64,000 nucleotides of DNA from Posidonia oceanica (taxonomy: Eukaryota > Streptophyta > Magnoliopsida > Alismatales > Posidoniaceae): assembly GCA_037176725.1 (NCBI GenBank), contig JAZBRS010000077.1, positions 620,001-684,000 on the forward strand. The letters run 5' to 3'. Under the pieces are notes generated by a model. That model saw only the letters and a program-made list of their open reading frames with translations. It made no database searches and was not told the origin of the DNA. Shown here piece by piece: positions 10,901-21,176 of this stretch. A program made the position numbers and the translations under genes. The stretch's first letter is position 1, and each line of letters opens with the position of its first letter.

Positions 10901-13506
10901 CGTGGAGGAAGATTGATTCATGGAGCAACATGGAACCTAGAAGTGACGGTCTGCTTGCTTGTGGAAGTAGACGTCGACTTCTTATTGAAAGATTTCTAGT
11001 GGTTGGTTTTTGAGATTGTTGTCTGTTGGGAACTGCTTTGAGGTAGCAGTTGGAGTGTGAAGTTGCATTCGCTCGCGTGGAGCGGTTCGCTTGAACTCTT
11101 CACTCCGCGGAGCGTGGTTTTGGGTGCTGTCCACTAGTTTTGCGTCGATTGAGCACTGTGTTGTCCGTAGGAGTGGTGGTTGTTGTTTTCTGGGCAAGAC
11201 TCAGTGTTGGTTCACAGGGTAGGAGACTCTATTGTGTGTGAGGCCAGATGAGTCGTGTTGCCTAGAGTTGTGCACGTTGGCTGTGCGTACTTGTTTAGCT
11301 GGAGTGCTATGGTTGCGCGAGGGCAGAGTTAGGTTTTACTACCGATGCTTGATAGGTTTTTGTTGTGTGGTGCCTTGTTCCTTTTAAGGTGGTTAGGCAC
11401 CCCATGATAGCTAACCAGAGGATGTGTTTGCTAGCCACCATACGTTGCTAGGTTGTTGGGTGATTAGTCGTGGAGGGAGAGGTGTAGTGGGTGATTGCCT
11501 CTCGTGTGACCTCCACGTTTGCTGTGGCTTGTTGTTGCTTGTTTGGTTGTTGGTGCGGAGGATGCCTGAGGTTTCATCCTCCTGTTGCCGCATCTGGGTG
11601 AAGCACGAGGCTTCCTAGATGTGTGTGGTTGCTTCCAGGCAGATTCTGTCCTGTCGTGGGGGAGAGGTGCAGTGGTTGTCTGCCCCTTGTGTGGCCCTCC
11701 ACGATTGTGGTTACCTGTCTTTGTTTGTTGTTTGATTTGTTTGCTGGTTGTTCCTTCCTATGGTTGTTGGTCATTGTGTTTGGTCGGTTGTCATGGTCGT
11801 CGTGTGTGTGGAGGGTGCCTGCAGCTCCATCCTCTCATGTTGTCTCTGGGTGACTCGGTGAGTCCTCAGGTGTTGTTGTTGTTTCTAGGTGAAGCGAGAG
11901 GCTTCCCAGATGTCTGTTGTTGTTTCTGGGTGAAGCGAGAGGCTTCCTAGATGTATGTTGCTGTTTTTGGGTGAAGCGTGAGGCTTCCCAGATGTCTGTG
12001 TTATTTCTCGGTGAAGCGTGACGCTTCCTAGTGGTTTGTTGTTAGTTTCTGGGCGACTGAGTGAGTCTCTAGCTGTTGTCGTGGTTCTGGGTGACTTTGG
12101 TGGGTCCCTGGATGTGTGTGGTTGCTCCGAATACTCTGTTTGATGATAGAGTTATCCGAGTGGTGTTGCACGTGTGAGTCGCGCCTTGTTGTCGTGTGGT
12201 TGAGCCGTGTGTCCTATTTGGGGCTTGGCCGTTGAGTGGCATAGCCCAGTGTGCTGCTGCTGTGTGCTATTTGGGGTATCCTATAGGGGATGCCCAGCTA
12301 GTTTTGTTTTTGGTGGTTCGAGTGGCTCAGTGTCATTCGAGTGGTGTAGATTCTTTCTCCGGTGTTTCTTTGCGTGTCCTGTTGAGGATGCCATTTGTTT
12401 TCCTTGCTTGTTGGTGGGTCAGATGGCGTAGTGCTATTCGATCTGGAGGGATCTACTCTCCTTTGTTTATTTGGGTTTTGCGGTGGAGAATGGGTGAGTC
12501 AGTGATGTTGGCTCCCGTCTCGTTGGTTGGCGCCGCTGGTCAAGCTACTTGGTGTGATCCCAGGCACTTCCTCTGATCTGTGGTTTCCCAGTTCAGGTGA
12601 ACTATCCTCGAAGATCTAGTAGAGGTATCTCTAAGATAGTGGCATTGTGGACGGGATTGCCAGGAGGAGGAGCAGCTCGTGCTGGTTTGGATCCTATTGC
12701 TGGGAGTTGCTTCGAGTTGGAGCTTGTCTGAGTTTAACTCCCGAGTGGTCCTTACCATTTGTTGTGGTTGTTTCACTGGAAAGTGATTCTTGTGGCTTGG
12801 GGTTTGGGTGAGTTCCTGTTGCAGTCAGGCAACGTGGTGCTTGGTGGTCCCCGTCTGTTGGAGAACCGTAGAGGGAACTGCCCGACCCTTGTGGTTTGTG
12901 TTGGCCACAGAGGTGGTGCGCTCTAGATAGGATGGGGTGTCGATCTAGAAAGCAATTTTTGGAGGCAGATAGCATCTAGTTTGCTGATCTGTTAGTGCAC
13001 TCCTAATCTGAGTAGAGTTTTGCCATGTCATAGTATGCTAGTTCCACTCGTGCCATGGATTGGAGGCGATATTTCAGGAGATGAGAGATGCTACTGAGCA
13101 CATGTTTTGAAGTTGGAGTTGTTGTTGACCGGGTGGGGCATCAGAGAAGCACAGCGAATGCTGGTTGGATCTGGTTGCACCTGGTCATCCTTGGGTTTTG
13201 CGTGTCTGCTAGAGTGGCTCTGGATGTTTTGCGACTCTAGAGACACAGAGGTGAGCTTGTGGATGGAGTTTTTGTGTCCTTAAGGGACTTTTTCCAAGGA
13301 TTAGTGGAGTTTGGACTAAAGGAGAGTTGAGTCTTTGGCGTCGCTTAGGGTTTTGGTAGGGCAAGATGGCTTTGTGGAGCGTAGATTTCCCCTACTGATC
13401 CCGAGTTTTGGGCGGCATCTTTGTGCTAGTTGTTTGGGATCTTGAATGAGACATCCGAGTTGGTACCCCATGCCTTTTCGCCTCGTAAATTTCAAGGGTG
13501 AAATTA
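10901..13506. other. Unassigned GT-rich, inverted-repeat-rich repetitive DNA
   Basis: No coding homology is recognised on either strand. The region is GT-rich on the plus strand and contains repeated stem-loop units (see 11380-12100). It may be the 3' noncoding region of element B or G, or an unrelated repeat. Open frames such as 11585-11950 and 12196-12576 have no recognisable content. Confidence 0.4.
11840..12050. repeat. 41-bp minisatellite with a hairpin core
   Basis: Four consecutive copies of a unit containing GGTGAAGCGAGAGGCTTCC, with GAAGC starting at 11891, 11932, 11973 and 12013 (periods 41, 41, 40). A fifth, separate copy lies near 11600. Each copy keeps the complementary arms GAAGC and GCTTC around a short loop. 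A neighbouring variant near 11850 has GACTC and GAGTC instead. Confidence 0.7.
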
Positions 13507-16500
13507 TTTTAAGGTGGTAATGATGTAAAATCCAGATTCTTAGGTGGCATTTTAGACCAGATATTTAATTTGGAATCTGAGGGTGTTAGATGCTGGAAAT
13601 GCTGTGTCTTATGTTAGACGCAAGAAATCCCACGTCCAACACTTGGAATGTGGATTTTCTGGCCTCATGGTGTTAGATGCTAGTGGGCTTGTGTCTTATG
13701 TTAGATGCAAGGAACCCTATGTTCAACACCCGTATGTCGGTGCTCCAAGATTTCAAGTGTAAGACGTAGAATGTGGTGCGTCTTATGTAAGACGCATGGA
13801 CAGATAGCATCTAACGCTCTGAGTTTCACCAGCTGCCTATATAAGGAGTTGGTCAGTGGCTCCTTGGGGTATTTTATTCCCCACTTCCTCCCCTTCCTCT
13901 CCAGCCACGAGGGGGATGTTCTCCTGTGATCCTTGGGTGTTTGGAGCTTGGGAGAAAGAGAAAGAGGTATGTAGAGGCCTTGGTACTCCTTTCTCCTCTT
14001 TCCTTCTTTTCTTTCTTGGTTCCACCCACTAATTTTGGGGGATTCTCTGTGCTAGGGCTGCTGTGGGCTTAGTAGATGACCGGAGGAGGTTTGGGGCGTG
14101 GCTGGGAGCTTGCAAGGAGCCTTGGATCGTGGTGGAGCTCGTTGTGTTGGCTCACCTCTTGGGTGCAAGGTACACACCCCTTTAGAGAATTATTTTGCAT
14201 GTTGAATGAGGTAGTTTAGTTCATTAATGCCTTGAATCTGTTTATAAGCATGTATGCTTGTATGGTTGTGGTTTGTGTGGTGATTGCATGCCTGTGAGGG
14301 AGGTTCTAGCTGAACCTCCTGATTCAGGGTGTTGGACGCACACCCTGGTGCGTCCAACGTTAGACGCTGGCTGAAGCTTCGTCTAACACCCATGCTCTTG
14401 TTTTTCATGTTTTCTGTTTAGAGGGGCATGACTTGGGTTATTGGTTGGATAGTAGGTTGCATGCAGTAGATTTCGTAGTGTTTTCCATACTAGTTAATTA
14501 TAGTTTAATTAATGAACATGCAGATTAGTAAGTAGGAGGAGAATTCAGGATTTTGGGAACCCAGGGTGTTGGACGCAGGGTAATCTGCGTCTAACGTTGA
14601 ATGCAGGGTTTCCCAGCGTCCAACGCCTGGATTACTTTCCAGTCCTTAATTTTCCATTTAATTGTATGTGAGTCCCTAGTTTTATGTCAAATTTTTTTTT
14701 GGTTCCTGAGTTCAATGGATGTTGCAGTTTAGTCCCTAAGCTTTATGGGAACTACCCTTTAGTCCCCACCTTTTAAGTTTAGTTACTTTTAAGCCCTTAG
14801 GGACTTGTTTTTGATAATTATTATATAACTGGTGTTATTTGGACATTGTAGGTTGTTAGGGCAAGATGATATTTAGGTAAATCATTAGAGATAAGTAAGA
14901 ATTGCCTAAAATGAATTAGCAAGATCCCAAATGTGCTAGGGTTGGAATTAAAAGACTAAACAACCTAGTAATGTTAAGGTTTTCCCTATTTGGTCTAGAT
15001 GGACATTAGGGAACATGATAATCTTAGGATTAGACCTTGGCACCAGGACTTAGTGTTATGACTACAGTTTGTTTGGATGCTCGGTCTCGTAAGTACATTG
15101 GGACTTTGAGACCGGTGTTGTGCTTCTAGGTGGTGTCTCCTAGGTAAACTTTTTGCCTAGGAGGTGCCTTTGTTCTTCTGTTGTGTTGTGTTTTGTAGTA
15201 TGGTTCTTGGGCCTTACAGATGAGTTGTCGAGGCTGTGTTTTGGCTATGTTTTAAGTTGTGGTTTCTGTTTGTGGTTTTCGTGCTGTGTTCTGCACTATG
15301 TTTTGTGGTGTTTTTTGTTGTCATTTAAGGATTTCGAAACAATCTTTGAAAGGAGTTTTAAAAGAAAATGCATTAGTTTTGAAAATGTTTTGGAAAGGAT
15401 TTTACTATGCCTTTGGTTGTGGACCGAGACTGAGGCATGGCTGGCCTTGTAGGGATGACTGATACCCCTGGGGTCGTGAGCTATTGCCAAGGTATGGTCC
15501 GAGTGCTTGTTGCGGGCCAAGACTTCGAGATGAGTATAGCCTGGACCCGTAGGTGTGACTGCATTCCTCGGGAATGTAACTACACTCTGTGGTGTGTCGG
15601 ACACGTCACTGAGGTTGAGGCCTGTGGAGTCGAGGTGTCAGCCGTACCTAGTGGTATCATGGCAGCGGACTCGGGAGGTATGATACTCCTGTGTAGTTTG
15701 GCGTGATACCTTAGTCATTACGGTGACCGAGACTTGTTGGTGCTGGCTGAGCCTAGGGGTGAGGAGCCTCTAGTGGTTCGAAGCATTGAGCTTGCGGGCG
15801 CCGTATTAGGCGTGCCCTGTGGTTTGTCCCGACTGTGGACTGCTTTCCCAATTGGGGACTGCTTTTTGAGGCATCTCTGGTGTGAGATGCCGTGACAGGC
15901 ACGCTCCCCCATAGGGCAGGAGTGGCAGTGCAGTGAGTTGCAGGGGTGAGCCCGTGGCTACTGCTTGAAGCCTAGTCAGTTACTGGGGTGCTAAGCAACA
16001 TGACTAGTTGGTTTTCTTTTGTGCCCGTTTGGGCCGTGCTTGGTTCGTTTTGGCCATATTGGGCTTCAAGCTTTGCCTGTTTTTGTGGCTTGGTGGCTTT
16101 TGCCGAGTTTTGGCCATATTGGGCCTAGATTTTTCTGCATTTTTTAAACATTGTTGTTTGGCCATTGAGGCCCTGTGTTCGTTGTGCTGTGTGTTCTAAA
16201 TGCGATTGAGGCATTCAGGCACTGTTGGCCGTCTGGTTCGCCCAATAAGGGTGTGGGACCAGGCTTTGAGTTTGTTTTGTGTTTTGGACTTGATTTGGCT
16301 AGATTGGCCATTTCAAGTATGCTTTTAAGATTTTGAAAGAGCATGCATATGATTTTGAAAGAAAAAGAGATAAATGATTTCAAAGGTACGTTTTATTATT
16401 TTTAGTTGTTGGCTAGGCAATATTGTGCTGCCCTGTTGTGCTGTGGTGGCATCTAGGTGGGATGCCCGTGTTTGTTTGCTGTGGTGTGATTACGCCAGCT

Positions 16501-16766
16501 CCCTTAACATTGTTGGCTGAGTGGTTTAGGTGGGGTGTGTGCTGGGTGACCGTTTTGTCCAGTCACTCACGTGTGCATTGGTTTGCATGTTTTCGCAGAT
16601 GCAGGATAGGTGATGTTCCCTTGCTAGTGCACATAGGAGGAGTCATGCTGCCACACATCAGGGTTTCTGAGTAAGTAAGTTAGTTTATTTATTGTTGCTT
16701 TATTGCATTGTGAGAATTTAGCTTTATAATTCATAAATGCTAATAGAAGATTAAAAAAAAAAAACA
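13507..16766 (+). mobile_element. Element G: possible Del/Tekay-like polypurine tract and 3' LTR
   Basis: The text near 13483-13530 (CCTCGTAAATTTCAAGGGTG, then TTTTAAGGTGG, then TGATGTAAAATCC) resembles the end of chromovirus (Del/Tekay-type) elements: a polypurine tract followed by an LTR starting TGTAA. The LTR would start at 13521 or 13524. Its right end is not determined; an A-run ending in CA at 16766 is a candidate. The body has several GTTGGACGC-type inverted repeats (13590-14630), the LTR-like word TTTAGTCCC (14740-14770), and no coding sequence. No matching 5' LTR or pol was found here, so the assignment is tentative. Confidence 0.4.
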
Positions 16767-16789
16767 TCTGGTTTGGTTGAGAGGTAGCG

Positions 16790-17363
16790 ATTAGATAGGT
16801 CATTACATTTTGGGAAGATCACATATTCTAAGGGTTTCTAACACTCATGAAGAATATTGCTCCTTCCATGCTCCGCTTCAAATGATATGAGAAATAATGC
16901 ATGGATGCATGATTCAAGCAAATAATGCTAATGCAAGGTCAACACTCAATGCGCTGAATGGTCTATATGATAGGTTAGGCCGGTGGGGTATAGTTGGTCC
17001 CAAACCATATAGACATATGGTAATTGAATGAATGCAATTTGTTGTCGTCAAGTGTTTTCCTTCCTCGAGTGTGACCAGTACTCTTCGAAAAGGACCGTCA
17101 TCCTATAACGTGATTTGGCAAGTAAAGGAGTTCTATGATTAAAGAACCGGGTGTGGGAGTGAACCCTCCCCTTGCCAAACTGATGTTTGGCTTCTAGTAG
17201 AAGAGGATGTGTCTCTATACACTGTACGAGAACCAAAGGCTTGAGCTCATTCTTCGACCATGCTCTCGTTCGAGCTGAAATTTTCAGCTTTTGTTGTAGG
17301 GCCTGGAATTTGCCTGAGTTACCTAACATATGGTAGGATTTATACCTACACACTTAATAACAT
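16790..17363 (-). mobile_element. Element D, left piece: 3' noncoding region of a relative of element C
   Basis: Similar by eye to the internal region of element C at about 19250-19715. Shared text includes AAGGGTTTCTAACACTC, TAGGTTAGGCCGGTGGGGTA and GTCAAGTGTTTTCC. The piece stops at 17363, exactly at the left LTR of C, and resumes at 26746 after the AACAT duplication. Element C therefore inserted into another copy of its own or a close family. Confidence 0.75.
17359..17363. repeat. Left 5-bp target site duplication of element C (AACAT)
   Basis: AACAT directly precedes the LTR terminus TGTGGATG at 17364 and is repeated at 26741-26745, directly after the opposite terminus. Confidence 0.85.
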
Positions 17364-18817
17364 TGTGGATGTGGATTTGGGGGGTGTTTAAGAAGATGAC
17401 TGTGCCTCCATGTACGTTGTCAACTTTTGTGATTACCACTCGCCTTTGGGTAGACAAGACACCTTGGGGAGAGATGATGAAGCTGTGAGTACTCGAATCA
17501 CTGGATCGACGGTAGGATGTCGTCCAGCGGCTCCTTCATGTTATGTAAGCAATTTCCTTTCCTTCAAAACAAATGAGAATAAAAGATGTAGATTAGTTCA
17601 AGTGTAGTAAATGTTAATAAAAGTAGACAGAAAATAACATAAGCAATTAAACCTAATACTAACCGGGGGTTGTTCCCCGCATGCACATACTATGGGTCCT
17701 ATCTTAAGGAATGCAATATGAAATGGGAAATTAGATTGGAAGAATACTCCCTTCACCCTCGTGCTGTTTGCAGTGGAGTAGAAGTGGAGGCACGGTCAGA
17801 GCCCTGGCTTGGCTCAGGATCTCTGGGATCTTGGGATGTAGTGATCTCTGGGATATGAGTTGGGTTTCTCTCTGGATAGAGGGTGGAGACTAGGGTTTCT
17901 GGTTAGGAAACTCTAGCTGTTTGAAGGTGGAAGCTCAGAAACCTAAAACCTACAGAAGATTTCTTTCTGACCTGACTGAGGGGGGGCTCTCTCCAAGAAT
18001 GACCAGGGGTTCAAACACTGACCCACGGGGTCTATTTATAGACTCCAAGGGGTGTGGGTGGTTAACACATAGAAATTTCTAGAAAAAGTGGCAGTTATGG
18101 CTAGTCGCCGCATGGGTAGGCGACTAAGGCTAGCAACCGTCCAGTCAAACGTGGAGAAAACCGTAGAAATTCGGTTGACGGGAACCACAATCGTTAGTCG
18201 CCGATTAGGTTGGCGTCTAGAGGTTAGTCGCCGTCTAGCAGTTGAGGGGATCGTGGGAAATAACTGTTGCAGTTCCACGACGGTTAGTCGCTATTTAGGT
18301 TGGCACCTAGCTATCAAGGGGATCGTGGGACACAATCGCCAAAAATAACTGCTCGATTCGGTTAGTGGAGCCCACGACTATCAGTCGCCGCTTAGCGTGG
18401 CGCCTAGGTTAGTCACCTGTTGACATGGCGCCTGTCCCAGCCGCCTCCCCAGCTGGCAACTAGCAACGACTTTTGCATTTTTAACCCTATCTTTTAAGTT
18501 TGATCCAGAAAACTCGATTAAAAGCCCGTAAAACTTCAGATATCTCATGAAATCATAAAAACATCTTCTTTAACTCAAATCTGCCACGGATTTGAGGGAA
18601 AAAGTGTACTCAAAGGTACTCAAACTTGCCATTAGTTTGGGCGAGTCAGCTCTACCACAACTAACGTCCTTGAGCTAAGTAGAATCAAGTGATGTTTTTA
18701 AGCAAGTCATGAAAACTCTGGAAAATGTGTTATTAAGGCCTTAGTTATGTGATCTAGGTGCCTCAAAAGTTCCTATCCTCTATGAACTCTAGGAAATGCG
18801 AAAATGAGATATCTACA
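17364..18817 (-). repeat. 3' LTR of element C
   Basis: 1454 bp; its complement begins TGTAGATATC and ends CATCCACA. It aligns with 25275-26740 at an offset of 7911 at the left end and 7923 at the right end; the difference is about one 12-bp indel near 18230 / 26145. It contains several TAGTCGCC / GGCGCCTA-type inverted pairs between 18090 and 18420. Two small open frames (17410-17607, 17670-17858) recur identically in the other LTR and are not taken as genes. Confidence 0.9.
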
Positions 18818-18832
18818 GATGCCCCTCTTTGG
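18818..18832 (-). other. Polypurine tract of element C
   Basis: On the minus strand CCAAAGAGGGGCATC lies directly before the LTR start TGTAGATATC, the position of the plus-strand primer. The GAGGGGCATC core is shared with A2 (59301-59313) and, in part, with E (29562 onward). Confidence 0.85.
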
Positions 18833-21176
18833 AGTTGATCTTGGAACAAGATTGAGTCCAAGGTAAGAACAAATGTCCCATTGAGCATTTCCTGAAAAGG
18901 GGAGCTCCACCTCAAACAATCCGCCACAAGGGATGAAGGAAGATAATAAAAAAGGAAGAAGGGGTGAACTGACTCGGTGTCGGGAGATTGCCGAACAGCC
19001 GGGTGGTTCGATTAATTGCCGTCATATTGAAGACTCCGGCATGGAGGGGTCAAGTCGGAGCTATTTGAGCAGCCGATGTCAAGACCAGGTCAATCATGTA
19101 GAGATGTACTTGAATGGGGTAGAAGCTAGGGAGGAAATTGTGGGGTAGGACCCTTACACGATCGAAAAGGAGTGTTCTTGTGGCGTCATGTTTGAGATTT
19201 TACTTGGATTGGAATCGATAGAAGGATTGGTAGGAACTGGGTTGGCTCTAGGAGAATCACATGTCCTAAGGGTTTCTAACACTCTTGAAGAACAATGCTC
19301 CATCCATGCTCCACTTCCATTGATATGAGAAAATGCATGGATGCATGATTCAAGCAAACAAATGCAAATGCAACATACGATGCAATGAATGGTCCATATG
19401 CTAGGTTAGGCCGGTGGGGTACGGTTGTTCCCAAACCATATTGACATATGCAAGATGAATGAATGCAATTTATTGTGGTCAAGTGTTTTCCATCCTCGAG
19501 TGTGAACGATACTCTTGGGAAAGGACTGCCGTCCCACAGCTTGATTTGGCAAATAAAGGAGTTCTATGATTAAAGAACCGGGTGAGGGAGTGAACCCTTC
19601 CTTTGCCAAACCGGGGTTTGCCTTTTAGTCAAAGTAGGTGTGCCTTTGCACACTATATGAGCCCCTTAGGCGTAAGCTCGTTCTTCAGATGGTGAGATGT
19701 ATACTTGCACACTTAACAAAAGATGTTAGTAATCACAGGTGAACCTTTCCTAGCTCCTAGGGTGATTGACTAAGTTACACTTGTGTATGAGATAAAGTAA
19801 TCCCTCAATCAACATGCTTGGGAACTAGGTAGATGGAATTAGTCTTGGCCTCAGCACAGAGATGGAAAATCGAAGCCCAGTAGACGCCGATTGTGAGTCA
19901 TCCGTAGATGCTCTAAAGATTATCGCAGAAGTAATGTCTTTGTTGAGAAAACACACCCAAGCCGTGAGACACGCTTGAGTAGGATGTTGACTCCGAATCC
20001 AAGGTGAAATGATTGTTGCATCATCGGCCAGACTAATTCCAATTTTCCTACTTACTAAGTTTTCACTTGTATGTAGGATGGATGGTACTTCTTTTTTGGT
20101 TGGTTTTTTTTTCTTGAGTTTTTCTAATTTTTTGTATTTTTTGGGACTTTCTGATTTCTTTTGGTGTTTTGGGATTTTCTAATTTTTTTGGTATTTTGGG
20201 ATTTTCTAATTTTTTGGTAGTTTTTTGGATTTTCTTATTTTTCAATTTTTGGATTTTTTGGATTTTTGGATTTTCTAATTTTTTTTTTAGTAGTTTTTGG
20301 ATTGATGAGTGCAGTCACAACCTTCTTTCTTAAAGATTTTGCAGTATTGCCTTATATTATCTAGGGTGAGAGAACTTTACCTTCTAACATGCTTAGTCTT
20401 TTGAGAACTTGGGACCTCATCCTAGCCTTAGTTTGATTGTTGTCTCCTTTATTTACTCAGTCCCTGAACTTCTAGGATTCCCTGCCCCTTGCCTATGAGT
20501 GAGATAAGTGGAGGAGGCTTGAAGTGCAGTAAGCTCTCGACTTTGGCTCAGGTCTTGAATTCCACTTGCCTTTCCTTGGCCCTTAATGCATCTTTCTAGG
20601 ATTTATGCTTAGACACAGACAGCTTTTGCCATGTTCCTTTTCCGCTCTTTGGACAGCTCTTTGTGACCTCATTTAGTTAGACAGTTTCTTTGACTGTCTC
20701 TTTTCATTTGTTCCTCACTTGGACAGCTTCTTTGCTGCCTTCTTTCCTCTCTGTTTCGGTAGTTTTTGCTACCATCTTTTCTAGACGCTTTCTAAGTTAT
20801 TTGGCAAGTGGTTCGTACCATAAGCCTTTGCTCCGAGCTTGCCTTTCTCTTACCTCCCCGTGCAAGTGTATGTGCAGACAGGACAAGGTTGAGGTTACCC
20901 TATTTGTTTAGTTCCTTTTCTATTTAGGACACAACTTTCTTCCTTTGGCTAGGACTTGGTCTTCGGTTCTTTCTTGACTTTGGTATGCTAATTAAGGGTG
21001 TATTGTATGTAACTCCCACGGATCTAAAGATGCCTTTAGGTTGTCACCACCAGTGGTTGGACCTTCCCTAGGTGTCACGGTCTCTGCTTGGGAACCTTAG
21101 GTAATATTTTGGCAGTTCTACTTAATGCCTCTAAGTTGTTGGGTATAGTCCACACTCATCAATCATTACTTATAAT
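18833..21176 (-). other. 3' noncoding region of element C
   Basis: No gene is seen. Positions 19250-19960 are the part duplicated in the flanking element D. Positions 20090-20300 are a low-complexity tract built on GGATTTTCTAATTTTTTGG. Short open frames here have no recognisable content. Confidence 0.6.

Noticed and set aside
17410..17858. Two small frames conserved at 17410-17858 and 25321-25769 as duplicated genes
   Set aside because: They are parts of the two LTRs of element C, so identity reflects LTR duplication, not coding constraint.
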